Source: NCEH01 sp002257205
GTDB lineage: Bacteria > Pseudomonadota > Alphaproteobacteria > Rhizobiales > Xanthobacteraceae
Assembly (NCBI RefSeq): GCF_043195105.1
Contig: NZ_JBAFWO010000016.1
Strand: one strand, 5' to 3'
Length of the DNA stretch: 58,756 nucleotides
The notes beneath the pieces are model-generated. The model worked only from the letters and a program-made list of their open reading frames with translations. It was not told the DNA's origin and made no database searches. This document shows positions 50,811 to 57,928 of the stretch, piece by piece. A program made the position numbers and the translations under genes. Positions within the stretch are counted from its first letter, which is position 1; every line of letters starts with the position of its first letter.

Positions 50811-51168
50811 GATACTTCACCAGCAGGTGGCGCGACGTCTGTCGAAACGCGCCGACGTGACTTCGTGTAAGATCTCGTACCCAACACGCAGGTAATTGTT
50901 CTCTTTGCACAGGATACGGTACCGACGCCTCATGTTGACGCAGACAGTTCTAAACATCGTTTTCATCTCGCATATGAGCGTTGCCACAGCATTTCCGTGG
51001 TTTGCTCTGCAGAGCGTTTTGCTTCGGAGGTCTTTCTTGAGCCCAGAGGCGATCTGGGGCAGAGCCGACCTGGGGGCGCAACGCAATGTCTTTCCGGACG
51101 TGGGATGAGCGACTCCGGCGGTGCCAGATCGCGCTGGTGATCCAGCAGAAATCTCTTCGCTCTCGACA
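50811..51168. other. 358-base gap between grpE and the exported-protein gene
   Basis: A minus-strand frame of 119 codons covers most of the gap and starts inside the end of grpE. Only its last 35 residues (MRRRYRILCKENNYLRVGYEILHEV) look protein-like, and no ribosome binding site supports a short version. I do not call a gene here. Confidence 0.35.
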
Positions 51169-51684
51169 TCAGCCATCGGCCTTCTCCTTAGCCACCGATA
51201 CCCGCGCCGGTCGGAGAAGACGTCCGCCGATAGTAAAACCGTCCTCCAAGACCTCCGTTACCGTTCCTGGCGGATGCGACTGATCGGCCGATTCCATAAG
51301 GGCTTCATGAATGGTTGGATCGAAACGCGTCCCGAGAGCCGAAATCTTTTTGATTCCAAAGCGCTCGAGCGTTTGGAGAAAGAGCCGTAACGTAGAGGCC
51401 ACGCCCTCCGTCAACGCATCGCCGGGCTGGCTTGGTGTGGCCGTCTTAGCATCGATTACGCGTTGGAGATTGTCGACGACAGGCAGCAGCTCTCGCGCAA
51501 ACTCGGCGACCGCAAACTTGCGCGTCTCCTCAGCCTCTCGGTCAGCGCGTCGCCGAACGTTTTCAGCTTCTGCTAGTGCTCGCAGCAATCGATCTCGAAG
51601 TGCGGCGTTCTCAGCTAGCAACGTTGCAGCGTCTATAGCGTCAGTGGCGACAAGCTCATCTTCCTTGCTATGTGGCGATGACAT
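51169..51684 (-). CDS. grpE: GrpE-type nucleotide exchange factor
   Basis: 171 residues: a helical N-terminus ENAALRDRLLRALAEAENVRRRADREAEETRKFAVAEFARELLPVVDNLQRVI, then the beta domain FGIKKISALGTRFDPTIHEALMESADQSHPPGTVTEVLEDGFTIGGRLLRPARVSVAK. GrpE releases ADP from DnaK. The ATG at 51684 follows GGGAGGTAGC; the frame is open upstream without support. It is not next to a dnaK, so it must act on a DnaK encoded elsewhere. It shares strand and region with psiE, cbpM and cbpA. Confidence 0.93.
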   Translation of the reverse strand: MSSPHSKEDELVATDAIDAATLLAENAALRDRLLRALAEAENVRRRADREAEETRKFAVAEFARELLPVVDNLQRVIDAKTATPSQPGDALTEGVASTLRLFLQTLERFGIKKISALGTRFDPTIHEALMESADQSHPPGTVTEVLEDGFTIGGRLLRPARVSVAKEKADG

Positions 51685-51873
51685 GCTACCTCCCGATGCA
51701 CCTCTCTTGGACCTGCGCGGCGGTCCCATCCTCTGCCGGCCGCCGCTCCGGTAGTTTGGCCGTGACGAAAGGGCGCCGCCCTGACGACCGTCAATTCTCA
51801 CACGCCTGCGTGCTTCTGGGGGATCCCCGTTACAAAGAGCAATGTCCCTCCGGACCGGGGGGCGGAGACCCGA

Positions 51874-52362
51874 TCATGTTGGACTGCCTTCCTGCTTGTC
51901 GACTTCATCTTTCCGATCCTGATCGCGAACAAGCCAATACACGGAACCAAGCGCGACGATCGCTGCAGCCAGAGAAAACACGTGGGCCGCCGTGGTCGCG
52001 GAAATATCGATTATGATAAACTTCCGAATGACGGCCAGCATCGCGATCAGGACTACGGTACGGACCTGGACCACGCCCTGCTGGCGTCGGACCATTATTA
52101 AGATCGAGTGTTTGAACTCCAGCGCGATGATAACCGTCAGAATCATTCCGAAGACGGTTTGGAAAACGGTGGGATCGGTCGGATCAAAACTCGATAAAAT
52201 GAGGCTGAACAGCACTTTCGCCGCGAGATGCCAAACTGCCGAAGCGATCACGACAATGATCAACCCGGTCAGGATCAAGACGACGACTTGCTCGAATCTC
52301 TCGTAGGTGCTCGCTAAGCGCCATCCCGCGGTATTTATATCGAACCTTTCAAGCAGTTTCAT
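51874..52362 (-). CDS. psiE: PsiE-family inner-membrane protein
   Basis: 162 residues with four hydrophobic helices (VVLILTGLIIVVIASAVWHLA, TVFQTVFGMILTVIIALEFKHSI, QVRTVVLIAMLAVIRKFIIID, HVFSLAAAIVALGSVYWLV). The LEFKHS and RxVVLIAMLAVIRKFIIID motifs are those of the phosphate-starvation-inducible PsiE family. Function is unclear. PsiE is one of the constant members of the transmissible stress-tolerance loci, so its presence here is a strong pointer. Confidence 0.9.
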   Translation of the reverse strand: MKLLERFDINTAGWRLASTYERFEQVVVLILTGLIIVVIASAVWHLAAKVLFSLILSSFDPTDPTVFQTVFGMILTVIIALEFKHSILIMVRRQQGVVQVRTVVLIAMLAVIRKFIIIDISATTAAHVFSLAAAIVALGSVYWLVRDQDRKDEVDKQEGSPT

Positions 52363-52401
52363 AGCTTATCCCGTGCCATAGGTTTGATGTAGATCAGGCG
52401 T

Positions 52402-52785
52402 TCAATCGGAAGCCTCGCGACGCGGCTCGTTCCTTATTGATCGCTCTGGCCCCTTAAGCTGAATCGGGCGCTGGCTGCGCATCTCTGAAAGGATGCGGTG
52501 CTGCAGATCAGCCTGCTGTATCCCAATTGCTCCGCATAATTCGCGCAACGTCTTTCGCAACCCATGCATCTGGTCGATCAGGTCAAGTATGATCGCGACG
52601 CCTTCTTCATTTACGCCAAGGTCGCCCCGAAGGTCCTGTATCAGCTGAGCACGCGAAACATCGATCTCAGAGAAAGCCGGTCCTGTCCCCGTCCGTCGGG
52701 GGCGCAACCATCCTTCTGCGACCCACGCTTCGACTACGTCCTGACTAAGTTGCACCCGCACCAGAAACTCATTGAACTCCAGCAT
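52402..52785 (-). CDS. cbpM: CbpM, chaperone modulator of CbpA
   Basis: 127 residues. A MerR-like fold: FNEFLVRVQLSQDVVEAWVAEGWLRPRRTGTGPAFSEIDVSRAQLIQDLRGDLGVNEEGVAIILDLIDQMHGLRKTLREL. CbpM binds the J-domain of CbpA and blocks its action on DnaK. Its start follows the cbpA stop directly (TGA ATG), so both are made together. Confidence 0.9.
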   Translation of the reverse strand: MLEFNEFLVRVQLSQDVVEAWVAEGWLRPRRTGTGPAFSEIDVSRAQLIQDLRGDLGVNEEGVAIILDLIDQMHGLRKTLRELCGAIGIQQADLQHRILSEMRSQRPIQLKGPERSIRNEPRREASD

Positions 52786-53697
52786 TCATCCTCCCATCCC
52801 GTTTCGCGGGTCCTGGGCCTTGCCGACGGCCCATCCCCGCACGAACTGCTCGAGCTCTGCGTCCGGCTTGTCGGGCAGTACGACTTTGAGTTTGACATAT
52901 TCGTCGCCGCGCGAGCCGTCGTGGCGCGAAACGCCCTTCCCGCGTAAGCGCAAGATGGTGCCCGTATTGGAGCCCTTCGGGACGCTCATTGTCACGGCTC
53001 CAGTAGCGGTCGGGACCGAGATTTTTCCGCCTAGCACGGCCTCGGTTAGCGAAATCGGGAGCTCCAAGTGGATGTCGTCTCCGTGTCGCGTGAAGAAGGG
53101 ATGGGGCTTGACGAGGATCTCGATGAAGGCGTCGCCGGGCGGCCCCCCGCCGACACCAGGGTTCCCTTTGCCCGCGAGCCTTAGCATTTGACCTTCCCGG
53201 GCGCCTGGCGGAACGCTCACATCGATAGTTGAGCCATCTGCTAGAGTGACACGGCGGACCGTTCCGTTGACCGCTTCAAGGAATTCCACTGGAAGGCGAT
53301 AGCGCGCGTCCTCGCCACGCATTTTCAGGTTAAACCGTCCACCCCGACCGAAGATGGTGGAGAAAACGTCGCTATCGTCGCTGAAATCGGAGAAGCCCTC
53401 CGCCGTCGCGTAAGGATGGTCCCCGGCGGCCGCCCCCGCATAATCGCGATAGTAGCGCTGCCGCGGACGTTCCTGGCCGGAGGCATCGATCTCGCCGCGA
53501 TCGAAACGCGCACGCTTCTCGGGATCACTCAGGAGGTCGTAGGCAGCAGATGCTGCCTTGAACTGCTCCTCGGCCTGCTTGTTGCCGGGATTGAGATCCG
53601 GATGAAGCTTCTTCGCGAGCTTGCGATAAGCCTTTTGGATCTCGTCCTGGCTGGCGTTCTTCCCGACACCCAGCACTCTGTACGGATCTTCGTTCAA
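52786..53697 (-). CDS. cbpA: CbpA-type DnaJ co-chaperone
   Basis: 303 residues: J-domain DPYRVLGVGKNASQDEIQKAYRKLAKKLHPDLNPGNKQAEEQFKAASAAYDLLSDPEKRARFDRG with the HPD motif (33-35), a Gly/Tyr linker, then the two C-terminal beta domains (TVRRVTLADGSTIDVSVPPGAREGQMLRLAGKGNPG, PISLTEAVLGGKISVPTATGAVTMSVPKGSNTGTILRLRGKG). It has no zinc-finger, so it is class II. The start is a TTG at 53697 with GGAG seven bases upstream; no in-frame ATG gives a full J-domain. It hands clients to DnaK. cbpM follows. Confidence 0.94.
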   Translation of the reverse strand: MNEDPYRVLGVGKNASQDEIQKAYRKLAKKLHPDLNPGNKQAEEQFKAASAAYDLLSDPEKRARFDRGEIDASGQERPRQRYYRDYAGAAAGDHPYATAEGFSDFSDDSDVFSTIFGRGGRFNLKMRGEDARYRLPVEFLEAVNGTVRRVTLADGSTIDVSVPPGAREGQMLRLAGKGNPGVGGGPPGDAFIEILVKPHPFFTRHGDDIHLELPISLTEAVLGGKISVPTATGAVTMSVPKGSNTGTILRLRGKGVSRHDGSRGDEYVKLKVVLPDKPDAELEQFVRGWAVGKAQDPRNGMGG

Positions 53698-54129
53698 TCC
53701 AACACTCCATGAAGCGTCAGTCAGGTCTGAATATCGCCTTAGGATATAAGTGGCCTAGCGATTAACGCGAGACCGGTCCCCGACCAGGTGATGTGGCGAT
53801 GGCTGCTTCCGAAGATCCCGCCTCGCCGATTCACACGGCCGAGGCAATGACGGTCGTCAGTTCATCGCGGAATTAAACGCGGCACAATATTGAAAGCACA
53901 CCCCGCTTTCGGAGAATGCTCGGGAATTCAGAGGGAGAGCTGTCTACTCGGACTTGCGCATCCCAGCGACATCATCGTCGCTATGGATCGCAGCCCCTGC
54001 ATTGCGCCGAAGAATTCCAGGTCATGCTTTGGGATCCGGGGCGCCGAGCCGTGCCCGTTGCACACCGGCGCTCGTGTCGTGACTTTAGCGTTCTTGGCAA
54101 GGGTTGCCGCTGAAAACAGGAGATCTTGA
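53698..54129. other. Divergent intergenic region between cbpA and the DUF5335 gene
   Basis: 432 bases between two divergent genes, without a recognisable protein. It must hold both promoters. I see AT-rich stretches near 53730-53765 (GATATAAGTGGCCTAGCGATTAA) but no RpoH-like pair or ROSE hairpin. An AGGAGATCT site precedes the DUF5335 gene. Confidence 0.35.
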
Positions 54130-54471
54130 ATGGCCGTGCATCAACTTTCGAAAAGCGAATGGCAGTCGTACTGCAATCGCGTGTCAAAGGGATTGGAGGG
54201 AAAGCGTGCGCAGATCGAGGTCGCCGCATTGACGCTCGGTGACCAGATCGCGACAAAATGGGTGCCAATCTTTGGTATTACCTACGACCCTAAAGACGAC
54301 ATTCTCGAAGTCGCCGTCGAGGGCCTCGATCACCTCATCCGTAAGCCGCGCAGTGTGACCGTTGACGAGGGGCCGACCGGCCTTACAAGCGTGGAGGTCG
54401 TTGACGACGAGGGGCAAAAGCAAATCGTCAAACTCACGGAACCGCTTATGCTACCGCCGCCGGCGCGGTGA
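54130..54471 (+). CDS. DUF5335-family protein
   Basis: 113 residues: LSKSEWQSYCNRVSKGLEGKRAQIEVAALTLGDQIATKWVPIFGITYDPKDDILEVAVEGLDHLIRKPRSVTVDEGPTGLTSVEVVDDEGQKQIVKL. The pattern of a helix, then strands with GITYDPKDDxLEVxxEGLDHLI and a final VxxxGxxQIxxL, is that of DUF5335, often seen in stress or heat-shock islands. Function unknown. It is the last gene of the stress region. Confidence 0.85.
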   Translation: MAVHQLSKSEWQSYCNRVSKGLEGKRAQIEVAALTLGDQIATKWVPIFGITYDPKDDILEVAVEGLDHLIRKPRSVTVDEGPTGLTSVEVVDDEGQKQIVKLTEPLMLPPPAR

Positions 54472-54604
54472 TGTAAGGTGGGAGTGGACGCCGACATTTG
54501 ATCTCCGGCGCGGTCACCGACCGCGCCGTGCTCGAGGGCACCGTCCGATGAGAATGCCGCGCCGCCGCTGGCCGCGTGGCGACGACGCGGAGAAGCGTCA
54601 AATG

Positions 54605-55588
54605 TCATTGCCCGACTTGGCGAACGGCTGTGGAATAGGGGATCGGCATCCACGCATAGCCAGCCCCGGAATGGACCATATGCCCTAGTCCGGGGAAGGA
54701 GATGTGCGGGCCTGCAATTAATTCGTGCGTGCTGGCGAGCTCACCCAGGGTAGCCGCTCTGGTCTTCGCCGCCAGTTTCTCGTCCGCGTCGAAGTCGATA
54801 GTGATATCGGGTCGGCGCAGCTGGATCTCGGCCACGTGGATGATGTCACCAATCACCCGCATACGCTGCCCGCGGCTCTCGATCTCATAGAAGCTATGGC
54901 CCGGGGTATGACCGGGCGCGGCTATGGCGCGGATGCCCGGAAACAAAGTAGTCGGCGCGGTGAAGGTCCGGAGGCGGCCAGCTGCCTGATACGGAGTCAG
55001 CGCCGCACGGCCCTCCTCAAACATTTTCTGATGGCTTGCCTTTGCGCGGGCCTTTGCAGCATCGCTCAGCCAGTAGTCGAGTTCGCTCTTCGCCAGATAG
55101 ATGTCGGCATTTGGGAAGACCCGGCGACCATCCAGCGTGAGGCCCCCTGAATGATCTCCATGGACATGCGTGAGCAGAACGGCGTCGATCACCTCCGGCC
55201 CGTAGCCGGCCGCCCTCAGCGTCGCGGGGAGGCGGCCGCAGCAGTCGCCGAAGAGACGCCCCGCGCCCGCTTCGATCAAGATGCGACGGTCGCCGGTATC
55301 GATCAGATAGCTGTTGATCGAGGTCTCGCGATCAATCGGCTCGCCGGCTCGCCGGAACATCTCTGACAGCTTGGCCCGATCTGCGCCATGCAGTAGGTCG
55401 CCGAACGGCACCGCGGTGGTGCCATCGTTGAGAACCGTAACTTTGAAATCGCCGAGCATCACTCGGTAGAACGCGGGTGCCTGCGTGACCGACTGCTCCT
55501 CTATGGCGACAGGCCGTTCCTGGGCTGGAGCGGCTAGGGGCAGCAGGGAAGCCGAGACAGCTGCCATCAAGATCGAAAGTAACTTCAT
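54605..55588 (-). CDS. Exported metallo-beta-lactamase-fold hydrolase
   Basis: 327 residues with a signal peptide (LLSILMAAVSASLLPLAAPAQ), then an MBL fold: TSINSYLIDTGDRRILIEAGAG, the zinc site THVHGDHSGGL, FPNADIYLAKSEL, AAPGHTPGHSFYEI, VIGDIIH. It resembles lactonase-type (AHL or lactone) and other MBL hydrolases in the periplasm. The ATG at 55588 follows AGGAGATGCG. It is divergent from the HxlR regulator at 55698, whose operator lies between them, so HxlR very likely controls it. Confidence 0.92.
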   Translation of the reverse strand: MKLLSILMAAVSASLLPLAAPAQERPVAIEEQSVTQAPAFYRVMLGDFKVTVLNDGTTAVPFGDLLHGADRAKLSEMFRRAGEPIDRETSINSYLIDTGDRRILIEAGAGRLFGDCCGRLPATLRAAGYGPEVIDAVLLTHVHGDHSGGLTLDGRRVFPNADIYLAKSELDYWLSDAAKARAKASHQKMFEEGRAALTPYQAAGRLRTFTAPTTLFPGIRAIAAPGHTPGHSFYEIESRGQRMRVIGDIIHVAEIQLRRPDITIDFDADEKLAAKTRAATLGELASTHELIAGPHISFPGLGHMVHSGAGYAWMPIPYSTAVRQVGQ

Positions 55589-55678
55589 CTCGCATCTCCT
55601 TTTATCGTCAGACGCCGAACCCAAGTGGCGCGGCATCTTGCGCGCGAAGACATGTGGCCATACCTCCTTCCGAAGAAG

Positions 55679-55698
55679 TACGTACCTAGAGGTAAGTA
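55679..55698. promoter_or_regulatory. Operator-like inverted repeat for HxlR
   Basis: TACGTACCT and AGGTAAGTA (8 of 9 positions complementary) are separated by AG, in the gap between the MBL gene and hxlR. The right end touches the hxlR start codon. HxlR proteins bind such GTAC-type palindromes as dimers. Confidence 0.6.
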
Positions 55699-56081
55699 TG
55701 GAAAAAATCTCTGCTTTCCGTGAACTCCGCTGCGATGTGTTCCTTGCCGATTGTCCGGCAAGGAAGGTGCTTACTTTGCTAGCGGAAAAATGGACGCTGC
55801 TGGTCGTGCACGCGCTCAGCGAACGCACCTACCGCACCGCAGAACTGCGCCGGCGCATCGGCGGTATTTCAGAAAAGATGCTCGTTCAGGCGCTACGCCG
55901 TCTCCAGCAGTACGGCCTGGTAGAGCGCACCAGCTACTCGGAGGTGCCCCCTCGGGTTGAATATTCGCTCACGCCTTTAGGTTTCTCGCTGAGCAGCGTC
56001 ATCCGTGAACTCGATCGGTGGGTCGAGACGCATGCCTTCGAGATCGAAGACCGGGTGGACTGCGTAGCTTCATCCGAGTGA
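55698..56081 (+). CDS. HxlR-family regulator
   Basis: 127 residues with the HxlR winged helix: CPARKVLTLLAEKWTLLVVHALSERTYRTAELRRRIGGISEKMLVQALRRLQQYGLVERTSYSEVPPRVEYSLTPLGFSL. The Cys at about residue 19 (DCPARKV) is the redox- or electrophile-sensing position common in the family (for example HypR, YodB). It is divergent from the MBL hydrolase. The start at 55698 is fixed by the domain's start. Confidence 0.92.
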   Translation: MEKISAFRELRCDVFLADCPARKVLTLLAEKWTLLVVHALSERTYRTAELRRRIGGISEKMLVQALRRLQQYGLVERTSYSEVPPRVEYSLTPLGFSLSSVIRELDRWVETHAFEIEDRVDCVASSE

Positions 56082-56276
56082 TCGGCGCCCCGGTACCGCT
56101 CGTCGAAACCGCCGCTTGCGCGCTCTCGGACATTTCCAGCACCCGATGCGAAAGGCTCGAGAGCAAGGACCACGATGCATCGGCCAGGCCTGGGAATGCT
56201 CCGGTCCTCGGCCATCACGCGCGCCGCATCGGTGACACGATCTCGTAATTTCGGGGTTGACGCGCGCGGAGTCCAG

Positions 56277-56993
56277 TCAATCCGAGTTCGCGCCGCGGTC
56301 GTCCCTTTTTGTGCCTACCAGGACAGCGTGACCCTCAAGCCAAAGCTCGGAAACCCGGCGGGAGGGTAGCCCGAGGCTGGATGCGACCTCCCCGACTGTG
56401 AAGCGATGAACATGACGGAAGATCAGCACTTGCCTCGCAAGCGGCGAAAGCCCTGACACGGCGCGATCGAACAGTTCTGGTTCTTCCACTCCGGCGGTGG
56501 CGTCGACGGCTACGATATCCTCCCATCGTAACGTCTCGTCCGGCTGATACCACTCCCAGAATGACTCGTCATCGTCGTAGATCGGCTCTGCGGGAGCCGG
56601 CGCTTCGAGCGAGACGGAGACCAAGTCGCGCCGTAGGAGCTCCTGCTTAACGATGCGCGTCAGAACGCGGAATTGGAGACCGAGCAGCCAGGGCCGAATA
56701 TCGAGCGAATGCGGCCGACGACTGCGATCGCGCCACGCGCGAAGAAGCGTTTCGCCCACCAACTCCTCGGCGGAGATCTCGTCTTGCCTAATGTCGCCGA
56801 TTGCAAAATGATACCGAAGATCGCGCCGCGCGGCAGCGAGCAGTTCCTCAAGGTGCGGATTAAGTAGTTGCTGAAAAGCGTCCCGATCACCGTGCAGGCT
56901 TGCTTGCCACAGGGACACAGCGGACGCTGCACATTCTTCCGAGGTGTCGCGAATTGAACCTGAAGCAGGGGTGATATCGTTGGCGGAAGACAT
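56277..56993 (-). CDS. ECF-type sigma factor
   Basis: 238 residues. Region 2 is found at FQQLLNPHLEELLAAARRDLRYHF, EISAEELVGETLLRAWRDRSRRPHSLDIRPWLLGLQFRVLTRIV (about 45-130). A linker with DDDESFWEWYQPDETLRW follows, and region 4 at LSPLARQVLIFRHVHRFTVGEVASSLGLPSRRVSELWLEGHAVL (about 178-225). It would direct RNA polymerase to stress promoters. No anti-sigma gene is next to it in the window. The linker between regions 2 and 4 is longer than in typical ECFs. Confidence 0.85.
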   Translation of the reverse strand: MSSANDITPASGSIRDTSEECAASAVSLWQASLHGDRDAFQQLLNPHLEELLAAARRDLRYHFAIGDIRQDEISAEELVGETLLRAWRDRSRRPHSLDIRPWLLGLQFRVLTRIVKQELLRRDLVSVSLEAPAPAEPIYDDDESFWEWYQPDETLRWEDIVAVDATAGVEEPELFDRAVSGLSPLARQVLIFRHVHRFTVGEVASSLGLPSRRVSELWLEGHAVLVGTKRDDRGANSD

Positions 56994-57213
56994 CTCGCTC
57001 TTACCCTACGCTGGTGTCCTGTATCTCCATGTTGGTCCCGATTATGGGCCCACGAAAACGTAGTTTCCGCTGGCTAGCGTTCAAGTGCCTCTTGTTTGTA
57101 GCTGCCGTTAGGATCCAGACAGGCCGGCTGAAGGGCAGGCTGTGCGAAACTCAGCGACGTTCCACCGATCGCAGAAGACTGTCTTGCTCGCGTCCAGACG
57201 GCCGTGACGATCC

Positions 57214-57786
57214 TCACTTTTCCGTCCTGTCGGCGAGCGGCGAGATCACCAGTCGATCCAACAGAACTGCGACATCCGGCGGATCGCGATCCGGCTCCTC
57301 TCTCAGCCACCAATCAAGCAGTTCAATCGTGCCTGTCACCGCGATCCGCAGTGCCAGACGACGGGGCAGCCACGATTGCGAAAAATCGGGCAGGATCGCG
57401 ACACGTTCGATTACTTGACGAGCCAATTCTGCGCGCAGCGTCGCGCCGGCCCCAGACAGCAAGGCGCGGAACACTGTCCGCCGCGCTTGTACCGCGTGGA
57501 TCAGCACCGATGCTGCACCCCCGCTGTCGGCCGCCAGCAGGGCAGGCATCATGCCTTGCGCAAGCTCGTCGGTCAGCACGGCCACGGTGTCGACCAGCAG
57601 CGCGCGCATGTCGACGTAATGCCGGAAGAAGGTCGCGTAGCCGACCTTCGCCTGCTTTGCGATCATCGCGCCGGTAATGTCTTCGAGCGGCATCCGCTCC
57701 AACAGGGCAAGCAATGCCTGTCGCATCGCCGCCCGGGACCGCGCCACACGGGCGTCTTCGCGCTTCTCGCCGGTTGATCCTGGCAT
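57214..57786 (-). CDS. TetR-family regulator
   Basis: 190 residues with the TetR helix-turn-helix SRAAMRQALLALLERMPLEDITGAMIAKQAKVGYATFFRHYVDMRALLVD (about 16-65) and a helical ligand domain. The ATG at 57786 is in-frame with one at 57792. It is divergent from the MpaB-like gene, with a palindromic operator between them, so that gene is the likely target. Confidence 0.9.
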   Translation of the reverse strand: MPGSTGEKREDARVARSRAAMRQALLALLERMPLEDITGAMIAKQAKVGYATFFRHYVDMRALLVDTVAVLTDELAQGMMPALLAADSGGAASVLIHAVQARRTVFRALLSGAGATLRAELARQVIERVAILPDFSQSWLPRRLALRIAVTGTIELLDWWLREEPDRDPPDVAVLLDRLVISPLADRTEK

Positions 57787-57798
57787 GCGCACTCCTTA

Positions 57799-57823
57799 TT
57801 TATGAGTAGTGACTTATCATAAA
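57799..57823. promoter_or_regulatory. Operator-like inverted repeat for TetR
   Basis: TTTATGA and TCATAAA are exact complements, 11 bases apart (GTAGTGACTTA). The site lies 13 bases upstream of both the TetR start and the small frame at 57836. This is a typical TetR operator position in a divergent pair. Confidence 0.6.
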
Positions 57824-57835
57824 TGGAGATGCGCC

Positions 57836-57928
57836 ATGTCAAGCGGCACACTGCAAGACGAGCATGCTCCGCCGCTGATGGTGCGGAATATGCGCGGGCT
57901 TGCGACGATCGTTGAGGAGGCGCGGTGA
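57836..57928 (+). CDS. Possible 30-codon leader peptide coupled to the MpaB-like gene
   Basis: ATG at 57836, preceded by TGGAGATGCGCC, opens a 30-codon frame (MSSGTLQDEHAPPLMVRNMR). It ends with TGA sharing its A with the ATG of the next gene (TGATG at 57926-57930). It may be only a short upstream frame, or the true N-terminus of a fusion if the stop were a reading error. I know no function. Confidence 0.35.
   Translation: MSSGTLQDEHAPPLMVRNMRGLATIVEEAR

Noticed and set aside
50817..51176. 119-codon minus-strand frame after grpE
   Set aside because: It starts inside grpE and most of it is not protein-like; no support for a shorter start.
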